From contig CANUEZ040000014.1 in assembly GCA_948099385.1 (NCBI GenBank), positions 806,001-870,000 of the forward strand: a DNA stretch of 64,000 nt. The letters are read 5' to 3'. The notes below the pieces were generated by a model. It saw only the letters and a program-made list of their open reading frames with translations. It ran no database searches and was not told where the DNA came from. Each line of letters starts with the position of its first letter. The stretch's first letter is position 1. The translations under genes were made by a program, and so were the position numbers. This stretch comes from Fasciola hepatica (lineage: Eukaryota > Platyhelminthes > Trematoda > Plagiorchiida > Fasciolidae). This document shows positions 27,244 to 37,323 of the stretch, one piece after another.

Positions 27244-27613
27244 TGTAACACACGTTTGAGCAATGCGTAGCCAAATTCACAACGGATCCCGAAATCAAAA
27301 GGCGATTATCCGTGATTTTCTACGATGCTAGATTATTGAATTAACAATGACACCAAAAAGATACAAACCTCAATAATGAGATCACAAGGACTCAACAAAC
27401 AAGAAACCGAGTTGCAGTGTGCGAGCAAGGAGCACGTGCGTCACGCAGGTCCAGAACAAGGACATGACAAATTAGCGCTCTGGGCGCGAACAAACAACAA
27501 TTGGTCCGCAAAAACAAACAGTTCGTAAAGACGCGTCAATAGTGTGTGAGTGATGTTAAGAAAAACATTGAATCGAAGAGGTTTTAGGGGATTTTCTTCG
27601 ACCGGTCGTTACA
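27244..27613 (-). repeat. LTR of BEL/Pao-like element
   Basis: The 370-bp segment has exact inverted ends, TGTAAC at 27244-27249 and GTTACA at 27608-27613. It is homologous to 18131-18500. Its left end cuts precisely into the RT frame of a CR1-like LINE, and its right side leads to a BEL/Pao-like integrase on the minus strand. So this is the 3' LTR of a minus-strand element. The matching 5' LTR is not found at the other side, where the element is truncated near 28815. Confidence 0.7.
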
Positions 27614-28815
27614 GCGCCCACCAAAATCCTCCCGAATCCTTAGCAGAGTCAAAGGTTCGGTATAAAGGTACTGATTCTTCCTACCTACCTAGGCCCTGCT
27701 GTCAGTGCGTGCGCCTAATACTTGTCATCGACGTTCTACCCATGGTAGCACCTAATCCGTTGGCCACATAGACGCAAGGCTATTCTACATCTTCCACGAG
27801 AACAACTAACCAATGGCGGGCGCGAAGGGGAAACATAGATGCTGTCCTTGGAAGGGTCGTCCTGCCCTGGTTGTATGTGCTTGCGTGAGTGTGTGTGTAT
27901 GATGTACTCGCCGCTACTTCTTAATACGCAAAAGACATTCCGTAAAGTCAACGAAACACAAAAGGGCGAACACTGTCACATGTTTGATAGGGGTAACAGG
28001 GTACAGCGTGCATCGGGTATGTGTGTGTGTCTGGATGTACAATGGAATCGCATCTATCACCACACATCAAAACCCTTCTGTAACGTTAACTAAAGACTGA
28101 GCACCGTAACGCGTTTAACGCAGATCATGTAGTATAACGAGTACAATGTAAGTGAGTTTGCGTCGGGGTGCATGATAGTTCGATAAGTCAGTGTGTCGTG
28201 ATTGCTTCCATATGTGGGGTTTCTTTACCCACCTCGAAGACGAATGCGAAATAGTCTACTGGGCCTCAGCCTTATCAGCTTCTCCGCCTTCACTCTCAAG
28301 TAGGCTAATACTGCATGTCACGAATGAGCACTCCGTTAGCTGTCTTCACCCTCACCGTTCTTATCATTCCGTCAGTGCTTTCGATGGTTTCAATAACTAC
28401 TCCTAAGGACCAGGTGCGCTCGTCTGCGATCATCACCACATCCCCAACCTTGAATGGTCTTGTTTTGACCAGCCACTTCTGTCGAGTCTGCAGAGCCGGT
28501 AGGTACTCCCGCAGTCAGAACCTCCAGAAAACCTTGACAAGATAATTCGCCTGCCTCCATCCGTGGAGGTAGCTCCCACGAAGGTTTATCGGCCCTTGGA
28601 AACCCTCGTTCGACCGTAACGTCAATAAATCGTTTGGGGTGAGCTCCAGGTGGGTGGGGTCGCCGTTCATTACAGGAACCAGGGGGCGGTTGTTCAGAAT
28701 TCTCTCTACCTCAGTCATGACGGTGTTCAGTGTCTCGTCGTCGGGCCGCTGCCTCGCGACGAGGAGATGGCGGCCATCACGGCTAAACATCAGAATGGAT
28801 GTAGGTCGGCCAGAA
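27614..28815 (-). mobile_element. BEL/Pao-like integrase end, truncated
   Basis: On the minus strand a 91-codon frame (28790-28515) contains DDETLNTVMTEVERILNNRP, the BEL/Pao integrase signature in which the E of the catalytic DD-E triad is followed by ..ILN.RPL. It goes on to LTPNDLLTLRS and WRQANYLVKVFW. After a frame change, LREYLPALQTRQKW, FKVGDVVMIADE and IRTVRVKTANGVLIRDMQY follow, down to about 28310; these are the chromodomain-like tail of BEL/Pao pol. About 690 bp of unrecognised DNA separates this from the LTR. The 5' side is lost at about 28815, where CR1 sequence resumes. RT, RNase H and gag are absent, so it cannot move on its own. Confidence 0.78.
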
Positions 28816-30142
28816 AAAACTACGGCCTGGTAGGCCTAACTAGCATCTAAAGTAAAGTTCCTGAAAAGTTCATCCGCGCCCACATCTGTTAGCACTTACT
28901 GGAGCACTCCCTACTAAGTTCGGCCCAGCATGGACTCCCAAGAAATAGATCTTGTCTGACCAATCTGTTGTGCTTCTCAGATGAGGTAGCTCGACGATTG
29001 GACGGAGGTGAGCAAGTTGACGTATGTTGCCTGGACTTTGGCAAGGAGTTCGACTTCTTTACTCATCATATTTTCCTGAGCGAGATGGAGGTGTGCTGCA
29101 GCTGTGGGCCAGCATATCGGTGGCTGGCGAACTCCCTAGCCTACCGGAAAATTTATGTCAAAGTGGGCGATGGCGCCCCCTTTTCATGAAAGCCACCGGT
29201 GGTGCGCCTCAGGGATCCGTCCCAGGCCCGATGCTATTCTTGTTGTTTACCAACGACCTGGCGCCAGCTCCTCAATAACCTAGTTTTGTTCTTGTGGATG
29301 AGGCGAAAGTTGTTAGATCTGAGGGTAGGGGCTATCTGAGCAGGGACATGGGAACCGTCTTGGATTGGGAGTACAAGTAGGGCTTACACCTGACTGCTGG
29401 AAAAAGGTTAACCGAAAGCCTGACTGCCGCTCATGACCAAGGGCTGTTCAACGTAGGAGCAGTCAGTGGGGTTAAATACCTCGGGGTCATCAGGAGCAAT
29501 GAATTTAAGTGGTCGGACCAGTTCAAAGCTGCTGCACGGAAGGCTCGTGGTGAGCTCTTTAGACTGTGATCAGCACTGCCTTGTCGGCGGCCGGAAGTAT
29601 TCGTGCCTATTTAAATGGCTATAGTACCAACTCACTAAGAAGGTAACTTGCAGACTTGGTCACTATTCTACAGAAAGAAAGCCACCTGCCTGGAGAAAGT
29701 CCAACGTCTCTCCACGCGAATGGTTGAAGGGCAGAGGGGTTAGACCTACCAGCAGAAACTCTGTGACCTGAATTTTTTCCCGTTGGAAAGGAGGAGAGGT
29801 CGAGGGGACCTCATAGAAACGTTCTAGGTAATGAAGGGCTCTTCTGGCCTTATACCAGACAGTCTATTCCAAGTGGCTTTAGAGTTCAAAACAGGGGGAC
29901 ACGAAAATAAGCTAATAAAAGCCTGAGCTAGGCTGATGGCTAGATCGCACCTCTTCAGCAACAGGGTTGTGAACAGTTGGAACGGTCTGCCTGGTGGAAT
30001 GGTAGGTCTGCAGACCGTCCAATCCTTCAAAGGTGCCCTTGATCGCAAGTGAAACGAGATATTTCCTCGTAGAGAGTCTTAAGTATATCAACTAGATGGA
30101 TGACGGGCAGCACTGTGGTCCTTTGGAGTATGTTCTAGTAGA
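28815..30142 (+). mobile_element. CR1-like LINE, 3' part (RT and tail)
   Basis: The RT resumes with KNYGLVGLTSI, then CCLDFGKEFDF near 29.03 kb, where the usual AFDSV has decayed. GSVPGPMLFLLFTNDLAP near 29.22 kb and later frames follow the same text as the copy at 30143-31080 but with many stops. The tail ends with GAGTATGTTCTAGTAGA just before a second copy starts in the middle of its RT. It continues the element at 25850-27243. The two tandem 3' halves are offset by about 936 bp. Confidence 0.78.
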
Positions 30143-31080
30143 CCTCAGGGATCCGTCCTAGGCCCGGTCCTATTCATGTTATTTATTAATGACCTAGCAT
30201 CCACTCTTCAATCGCCCAGCTTTATTTTTGCGGATGATGTGAAGATTGTTGGATCTAAGGGTAGGGCGGACTTGGGCAGGGAAATAGGCACCGTCCTAAA
30301 CTGGGCATACAAATGGGACTTACCTCTAAACGCTCAAAAAAGCCATTTGTTGTCAAGGGCAACAGAGAGCCTAACTGTCGCTCATGATCAAGGGCTGTTC
30401 ACCGTAGAGGCAGCCAGTAGGGTTAAAGACCTGGGGATCATCATGAAAAGTGACTTCAAATGGTCGGAGCAGTGCAACGCGGCTGCGCATAAGGCTCGTG
30501 GGGAGCTCTTTAGACTGCGATCAGCTTTGTCTTGCCGGAAGCCGGAGGTATTCGTACCTATTTACATGGCTATAGTACGACCTCACTTAGAAGGTAGTGT
30601 GCAGGCTTGGTCACCCTTCTACAAAAAGGACGCCGCCTGCCTAGAGAAAGTCCAACGTCTCGCCACGCGGATGGTTGAAGGGCAGAGGGGTAAGACTTAC
30701 GAGCAGAGACTCTGTGACCTGAATCTCTTCTCGTTGGAAAGGAGGAGAAGTCGAGGAGATCTCATAGAAACGTTCAAGGTAATGAAGGGATTTTCTGGCC
30801 TCAGACCAGATAGTCTATTCCAATTGGCCGTAGACTCCAGAACAAGGGGACACGAAAAGAAGTTGATAAAAGCCCGATCTAGGTTGATGGCTAGATCGCA
30901 CTTCTTCAGCAACAGGGTTGTGAACAGTTGGAACGGTCTGCCTGGTGAAATGGTAGATCTGCAGACAGTCCAATCCTTCAAATGTGCCCTTGATCGCAAG
31001 TGGTACGAGATCTTTCCTTGTAGTGAGCCTTAAGAATATCAACTAGATGGATGACGGGTAGCACTGTGGTCCTTCTGGAG
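30143..31080 (+). mobile_element. 5'-truncated CR1-like LINE with intact RT-end frame
   Basis: This copy starts inside the RT at PQGSVLGPVLF and stays open to a TAA ending at 31033. An ATG-started frame at 30176-31033 gives 285 codons. The catalytic box FADD is intact at 30227-30238 (residues 18-21 of that frame). Later motifs include the CR1 set VYGSV-like LEGSVQAWSPF, LEKVQRLATRMVEG, ERRRSRGDLIETFK and FSNRVVNSWNGLP. Missing are the endonuclease and the first catalytic aspartate, so it cannot encode an active RT. It abuts the tail of an older copy of the same family. The intact frame argues for a recent insertion. Its 3' untranslated part runs to about 31080; how far beyond is unclear. Confidence 0.85.
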
Positions 31081-31408
31081 TATGTTTTAGCAGACTTTTT
31101 CCCTCATTGCATACTGTCTCAGTGAACGCTCACGATGCATAATGTCTCTCGCAGTTGATGTGCGATGAGGTTTTCCGTTTCCCTCTCATTTTTAGCGGGG
31201 ATTCGACGAACTACACTCGGCAGTGGTGGGTGCGTAACTGGTGTGCATATCATCGAAGAAGTTCTGGACGCTCGATTGGCCGTGGCCATTACCTGTCCTG
31301 TGCAAAGTGAACTGAACTGAACTGAACTGAACGGGCGGTTGTTTTGAGACGAGCCACATTTTGGTCACATTACAGCGAATCGCGGGTGAGGGGTATTGTC
31401 AACGCGTT
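31081..31408 (+). promoter_or_regulatory. 5' flank and possible 5' UTR of acetyl-CoA synthetase
   Basis: This is the only unassigned DNA between the last upstream LINE and the ACS start codon, so promoter and 5' UTR should lie here or in upstream exons I cannot see. No TATA box or other clear core element is evident. It includes a (TGAAC)5 tract at 31308-31332. An acceptor-like CATTACAG ends at 31375, so the first coding exon may begin with a spliced 5' UTR. A stop (TGA at 31328) lies in frame upstream, and no ATG comes between it and 31409. Confidence 0.4.
31308..31332 (+). repeat. (TGAAC)5 tandem repeat
   Basis: Five exact TGAAC units lie 76 bp before the ACS start codon. The same pentamer forms the tails of family-B LINEs at about 55361-55381 and 60463-60477. 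The DNA just upstream does not resemble the family-B 3' region, so it is either a remnant tail or an independent microsatellite. Confidence 0.9.
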
Positions 31409-31738
31409 ATGTCTAGCGTGAACCACATCCAGTCTATGAATGAGTACTTTGAACGACATCAAAATGCTCTGAAAGATCCGGCCGACTTTTGGTTAAAATA
31501 TGCCAGGAAGTATTTTTGGAAGAAGAACCCTTCCAGCGAGAAAGCCTTGTCCTATAACTTCGACATTCGTGAGGGACCGATCTTCGTTGAGTGGTTCTCA
31601 GATGGCGAAACAAATATATGCTACAATGCGGTCGATCGACATGTCGAGCATGGAAACGGTTCAAAAGTAGCTTTCTTCTGGGAAGGAAACGACCCAAATG
31701 ATACATGCGTGTTGACATACAGCGATCTTTTGGTTCAC
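31409..31738 (+). CDS. acetyl-CoA synthetase (AMP-forming), exon 1
   Basis: The product joins acetate to coenzyme A using ATP, through an acetyl-AMP intermediate, and belongs to the ANL superfamily. This exon encodes residues 1-110. It shows the ACS N-terminal region: DPADFWLKYARKYFWKK, then YNFDIREGPIFVEWF, TNICYNAVDRHVE and KVAFFWEGNDPND, all in the order seen in animal ACS. The start at 31409 is the first ATG after an in-frame stop and has a G at -3; the next ATG (residue 10) has a T at -3. No mitochondrial targeting sequence is obvious, which fits a cytosolic or nuclear enzyme, but an upstream coding exon cannot be excluded because an acceptor-like site ends at 31375. The donor is CAC|GTAAGT, phase 0. 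It joins the exon at 49845 across an 18.1-kb intron full of LINEs. Confidence 0.95.
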
Positions 31739-31815
31739 GTAAGTGGGTTTTGCGCCTACTTAGCAGTTAATGTAAAGCAGTTTTGAATTACTTGTTGTCT
31801 CTTGTGTGTGGCTTC

Positions 31816-31892
31816 TATACGCAGGTGTATACTTAGTGTGGTAACATATTGGAGTCTGGCAACATATGTTACCACACTAAGTATACACCTGC

Positions 31893-31897
<5 letters not shown>
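31816..31897. repeat. perfect 34-bp inverted repeat with 14-nt loop
   Basis: The left arm is 31816-31849 and the right arm 31864-31897; each base of one arm is complementary to the other. The loop is 31850-31863 (TGGAGTCTGGCAAC). The right arm runs directly into a TA microsatellite. It lies 78 bp after the exon 1 donor, so it would be transcribed and could fold as a stem. Confidence 0.93.

Positions 31898-31934
<37 letters not shown>
31894..31934. repeat. (TA)n microsatellite
   Basis: Uninterrupted alternating TA of about 41 bp overlaps the end of the right arm of the inverted repeat beside it. Confidence 0.95.
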
Positions 31935-31937
<3 letters not shown>

Positions 31938-32289
31938 TAAGGGCCCCAGGATTGATTTGTATGACTCCCAGTCTATTGTTGCCATCACGCTTTCTGAGCC
32001 AAAATAACCCTTGGCTTTATGCGTCAATAAAGGGAATGAAATTAGGTTTTTCACAGAATGTATTCTGAAGATTCTTGGTCGATCGATAGTTCGCGGACGG
32101 CCACACCCTAAGGGAGTATTTTTGGTAACCCGAACAGGGGCCTTGGACTCATTAGTCTGACTCACAAGGCACTGGGGCGTTAACCCAGCACTGAAACATA
32201 GTCAAAGTAACCGTAAAGACACATCTGGTATTTCACGTGATATTTGCCTACTTTTTCACTTCTGTTCAGCTTTCTCTTGCTGTAGGATA

Positions 32290-32870
32290 AGTCAGCTCAG
32301 TGAATATGGCACATCATAGCTAAACGTGCTCGGGGGTTGCAAGCGAGTACGACGCACGTGGCGATCCAGTTTTTTTTCAGCTGGTGAGCACGGCTGGTTC
32401 GGGCGTTCTTCACCCTCAGCTGTATTACTCCAAGTTTTGGGCTTGCCACCGCAATAAAAGCGCTATCCAGGGCAAGGTTAGAGACGCAGTGGCTACGCAT
32501 TGGAAGGAAACGGAGACTTCTTCGACTTCGCATCATCGCCTCCTGACTTCGTCGTTGGGTACTCTATCGCGCCAATCTATTTTTAAGGCATGCCTCAGGC
32601 GCCAGTCACCGAACACCTCTAATATTCTGGTATCATCGGTTCTCATTGGCCAGGTTTCGCAGTCGTGGCTGAGTACGTGGCATAAAACAGCACAATAAAT
32701 ACGTACCCTTATCCGAAGGCCGATTTCACTGCATGTGCACAACGCCGTCCATAGCTTGAAAAATACTTTCCTGGCGTCGTTAGTCTGCGGTTTGATGTTC
32801 AGCATGGTGCATACGCAGCAACAAAAATTTTATAAAGTAGGAGTGGAGAGTGGAATTGTGAAGGCAACAG
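32290..32870 (-). mobile_element. RTE-like LINE 3' fragment on minus strand
   Basis: The minus-strand frame 32805-32533 reads RVRIYCAVLCHVLSHDCETW, then EVFGDWRLRHALKI and WRDRVPNDEVRRR. This is the C-terminal region found in the sense LINEs of the same intron (GRVYCAAVRSVLLYGCETW, EVFDHRCLRSIAGI, RVSNDEVRNR). The copy is 5'-truncated and frameshifted after 32533. It is a different subfamily from A and B by its divergence. Confidence 0.72.
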
Positions 32871-32959
32871 TTGGGAAAAAACAAAATGCCGTGAGTTTTT
32901 TTCGTTTTCGCTGCAAATTCTTTATGGTTTTTGCGATTTTGTTTATCGTAATGACATTT

Positions 32960-33175
32960 TTATAACTACGGGGAATCAGAGTTCGACAGACATCGGACAG
33001 CATTGGCGCCAGTAAATTCTGCTCAGAGCCTTGCCCCTCAGTGCCTTTAGATAGCGACAGTCCTCGTCCTTGGGAACCCAACGAGGAAGACGGGAAGCGC
33101 AACCGGAGCCAATTTTGATGCCAGTTTCTTCGTACCTCTACGCCAGGTGATGGACTGACCACCGCGTCGCTTTTT
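32960..33175 (-). mobile_element. RTE-like LINE C-terminal fragment, minus strand
   Basis: The minus-strand frame reads GWKKRRGGQSITWRRGTKKL and continues ..FLVGFPRTRTVAI. This corresponds to the last part of the LINE protein (GWK..RGGQ.MTWQR.MK), just before the 3' untranslated region. It is a short separate fragment and lies upstream, in minus-strand reading, of the fragment at 32870-32290. Confidence 0.6.
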
Positions 33176-33254
33176 CCAGCCTAGCCTAACACGAGCGAAT
33201 AGAGCACAGAAGAGCGGACAATGAGCAGACATTTGCCTAAAAATGAACGATGAA

Positions 33255-33506
33255 CCGCATTCGATCAGTTGACCACTTATCATCATCATTATCTTACAGC
33301 GGTAAACAGCAGGGCAAACCCCACTAACCACTACCTTTTTCACCATGTTGCACACGGAATACACAGTCTAATTGTGCAAACACATTGACCAATCATTCTG
33401 ATTCGACAGAAAGTGACAACACGATCGCCACTGTTCACGGTTCGCAGCCATATCCCTCAGTTTCTCCAGTCAACTGGTTGACGGATCTTTTGGACCCCAA
33501 CCACGA
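33255..33506 (-). mobile_element. family-A LINE A0, 3' part (minus), split by A1
   Basis: The reverse complement matches the family-A 3' region: GGTCCAAAAGATCCGTCAACC, GATATGGCTGC, AACCGTGAACAGTGGCG and GTGTTGTCACTTTCT occur in the same order as at 37016-37105 of A1. It ends in an ATGATGATGATA-type tail near 33285. The other half of the same element is at 37324-37840. The two halves meet at the same point of the consensus and are separated by full-length A1. The 8 bp AACCACGA occurs at both edges of A1. Confidence 0.85.
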
Positions 33507-36500
33507 CGAGACTGCACCTTGATGTGGTGTGATGGCTTGCGCGCCTCTATGACCCAAAGAGTTATACAGGATGGCTTCTTTAAGCCGGAGATGCAATCAT
33601 ACCTGACAGGTCAATGGGTAGAGGTCAGACAAAGTTCAGTCTCCTGGTCCTCCAGGTTGAGGGTCGATTTGAGCTGGCAACTCAATCGGCAAAATCAAAA
33701 ATCCAAGCAAATGGGCTTCCACTAAGCCATCCCGCTGCCTTGCGGATAGGTTCTTGTTAGAACTAAAGGCTTTGGATGAGAACCCTAATCGTTCTCCTGC
33801 TTTGTGGCTAGACACCCTAGCAGTACCGATCCAACATCTCCCATGAACTGCACGAATAGAAGGAATTCCATACTACATCGGTCGTCGTGCAGGATAATCA
33901 GGACCGCTCTGCCCATTGTATCGAGTGGGGCGGGTAGTGATAAGTGGGCCACTGCTCAAAATTCACTCTCTTTTATTCAACCTTTGTCTTCTCTCCCTAA
34001 TCACCCCTCTTTGCCCCATCTATCCACTCATAATACTCCCACTGATAACACGGCCGATACTTGTAACGATTCACTGTCAAATAGTGTCGGGAATAATCTT
34101 CTGTCTCATAACTCACATTTTCTCAAGCTTTGTCAGCCTTTGAATCTCGGCTCCTTCAACGTGCGTACACTCATGCAGGTCGGTCAACAGGCGTGCCCAG
34201 CTCTCACAATGAACTCTGAAGATTGATATCTGCTGCGTAAGTGAAACGTGTATCCAGGATTCGAGTAGTGATTCAACTAACTGCTCCTGGTATCTCATCG
34301 AGGTATTTTCTGCGCACTTCAGGAGACGAAGCAGATAGAGCTGTGGGTCAATGTGGTGTAGGAATAATCTTGACTGACAAGGCTGAGGCTGCCCTTTTAG
34401 ACTGGATCCCTGTTAACAGTCGTTTATGTGCTATAAGACTCCAGAGGTCGGTTCGCGTTCGAAAAGATAGTTCTGTTAAGCACAATTTGTTTGTGATCTC
34501 GGCGTACGACCCAACGGACTGCAGCTCAGACTTGCAGAAAGATGAGTTCTATGATGCACTCGCCGTCCTTATTCGCAGCAGTAAGGGTTCTGACATTGTA
34601 GTACTAGCTGGTGACTTCAGTGCACAAGTTGGCAAACTTAGTGTGTCAGAAGCCTGTTGAGGTGGGCGTTGTGCTTTACCCGCTCAGCGTACAGATAACG
34701 GGGATAGGCTTCTCCAGTTTTGTGCAGACAGTCGATTGTTGTTGTCTAGCACAAATTTCCGACACAGCTCGCGTCGCACAGCGACATGGCGCTCTAACTC
34801 TACAGATACTCTAAGCCAGATTGATCATATTGCAGTAAGCTACCGGTGGCGCAGTTCTGTTCAGAACTGCAGACCCTACTGGTCCACGTAAGTAGAGTCG
34901 GACCATGCATTAGTTTTAATGCGATTATCTCTCCAGCTCCATGGTCATCGTCGCAAACCGCAAACCCGATTAGCCGTGAAACGTATGTGTGATCCAGAAG
35001 CATGCACCCGTTATGAGCAGAAGTTAGCACATGAGCTAGGATCTACGACGAACAGTAATGTAGATGAGCATTGGGCTCATATCAAACAGGCGATGCACGT
35101 GGCAGCAGGTTTTGCCTGTGGTCCTAGATCCGTTGTCCATCAAAGACAGTGGGTTTCGCGAGAGTCTAGTATAATGAAACAAAAGCGTCAGCTCTCGAAC
35201 CGTAAGGAGCTGAATAAGATGCGGAAAAAGCTGAAAAGGCAAGTTACGCAAAGCCTTAAGAATGATCGTGAAAATTGGTGGGTGAAGGTAGCCGAAGAAA
35301 TGGAAATAGCAGCTGCTTCAGGTAACAGTCAAAGACTGTTCGAACTTATTCGTGGCACCGGTGGACGGTGCATCCAGGTCAGTGAAACGATTTGGGATAG
35401 GAATGGAGAACCCATCCATAGCAAACAGCAAAGGCTTGACCGACATGCCGAATACTTCAAGGAACAATTTATCTGGCTGCACGCTAGTGTAGTTACTCCC
35501 GTGTCAACAACTGTGACTCCTTGGGTGGTATCACTTGAGCCCTCATTGGAAGTAGAAGTAGATTCATGCATTCGATCACTAAAGCGATGGAAAGCGGCAG
35601 GTCCCGACGAACCTCCCCCAGTTCTTTTCAAACTGGGTGGAAATGTTTTGGTAAAATCACTTACCGTCTTGCTCCGTGACATTTGGATCGAGGAGCGTAT
35701 TCCGTTAATATGGAGCGAGTCGTTGATTGTTCCCATCTTCAAGAAGGGAATGCGCAATGACTGTGGTAATCATCGTGGGATTAGCTTAATTCCGATAGTC
35801 ACCTAAGTATTAGCTTCGATTTTGCTGCATCGTCTTACACCGGCTCGCGAGAGGAATGCCCGCGAACAGCAGGCTGGATTCCGCCCAGGTCGAGAATGCA
35901 TCGACCAGATTTTTACTCTTCGCCGACTACTTGAAACGTGTCACACGCACCGCCGACCGACAATAATGGTTTCCTCAGACCTGAAAGGCGCCGTCGATTC
36001 AGTTGATCGAACATCGCTTTTCAGTGTTCTTCGTCGAAAAGGTATGCCCCAGAAGTTCGTGAACCTATTGAGATCATTGTATTGTCATACTTCTGGCCGC
36101 GTTAGAGTTTACGGTGAACTATCCGGTCAGTTCGAAACGACCAGTGGTGTTCGACAGGGATGCCCTTTGTTTCAATTCCTGTTCAACTTTTTCGTGGACG
36201 AAATAATGGAGAGTGTTGCAAAATCTTCAGGATGTAGGCGTCGAACTAGGAAATAGTGGTAAGCTGTGTGACCTAGATTACGCGGACGACGTTGTCTGCT
36301 TGTTCGAATGCACGGAACATGCTCAACGTGCACTAGATGGACTCTCAAGAGCTGTAGCTCCATTCGGCATGTGCTTTGCATCTTTGAAGTGCAAGGTGAT
36401 GTTACAAGACTGGACGTCAACGATTCCCAGCCTGATGCTCGATGGGGAGGTGCTGGCAACTGTCGACCGCTTCACCTACCACGGGAGCGGCCTGACGACG

Positions 36501-37323
36501 GATGGGAGCACAGTAGTAGAGGTGAGCACGCAGATATCCAAGGCTCGAGTGGCATACGCCAAACTAAAGCACTTGTGGCGCCGACCTGATATTTCACTGA
36601 AGTTGAAAGGCCGTGTATACTGTGCCGCAGTGCGTTCAGTTTTGTTGTATGGTTGCGAGACTTGGGGTCTGCGTGCTGAAGATATTCGTCGTCTTGAGGT
36701 TTTCGACCATCGATGTTTGCGTAGTATCGCTGGGATTGTGTGGAATAGCCGAGTAAGCAACGATGAGGTCAGAAACCGAGCATTGGGTACTAATTCGGAG
36801 AACGTTTTGTCACAGCGTATCCAACTCAGTAGACTTCGTTGGTTGGGGCACGTGTTACGTATGGCATACACACGTCTACCATACCGTGTCCTATTCTCCG
36901 TTCCTCCTCGGGAGTGGAAAACCACGTGGAAGTCAACAGAAGACGTGGCAGCGAGGAATGAGAAAATGTACTGCGAACTTAGGAAAAGTAGGTGTTTCAC
37001 ATCTTCGTGATTGGGGTCCAAAAGATCCGTCAACCAGTTGGCTGGAGCCACTGAAGGATATGGCTGCAAACCGTGAACAGTGGCGATCGTGTTGTCACTT
37101 TCTATCGAATCAGAATGACTGATCGATGTGTGTTTGTACAGTTAGACTGTGTATTCCGTGTGTTGGCTACTAGGACATTCTTTCCCTTTCCCACTCCTGT
37201 AGGTCCACTCCCTGTTCATCTTGTATATTCATACTTTCTAATTCAACGTGCAAGATGGTGAGAAAGGCAGTGGTCAGTGGGGCTTACCCTACTGTTTAAT
37301 GCTGTACGTTGATGATGATGATG
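33507..37323 (+). mobile_element. full-length family-A RTE-like LINE (A1), inactive
   Basis: This 3.8-kb element has a 5' untranslated region (shared text GTGATGGCTTGCG with B2), an APE-type endonuclease and an RT. The endonuclease shows NLGSFNVRTLMQVGQQA near 34.15 kb, VVLAGDFSAQVG near 34.6 kb and ESDHALV near 34.9 kb. The RT shows RWKAAGPDEPPP, VPIFKKGMRNDCGNHRGISL, QQAGFRPGRECIDQIF, VRQGCPL, and catalytic YADD at 36279-36290, followed by RLRWLGHVLRM. It ends in a GAT-repeat tail. It is dead: TAA at 35804-35806, a one-base loss near 36216 that shifts the frame, and earlier breaks in the endonuclease. Target duplications AACCACGA lie at 33499-33506 and 37324-37331. RTE-like is my clade inference from domain layout and the short-repeat tail. 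Confidence 0.9.

Larger units (their letters stand above)
31739..32289 (+). other. intron 1, left part: hairpin and TA tract
   Basis: This is the start of ACS intron 1. Apart from the inverted repeat and TA microsatellite listed separately, I see no element or frame with a motif between 31935 and 32289. Confidence 0.6.

Noticed and set aside
31409..31738. Other ANL enzymes (acyl-CoA synthetase, luciferase-like) for the exon set
   Set aside because: The N-terminal YNFD..G.IF.EW, WWHDL and WCTAD.GWITGH-type phrases are specific to acetyl-CoA synthetases.
36476..37069. 197-codon open frame on the minus strand (and its duplicate at 47758-48351)
   Set aside because: It lies opposite the C-terminal region of LINEs A1 and A2, whose sense frame matches known LINE motifs. 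It is a shadow frame.
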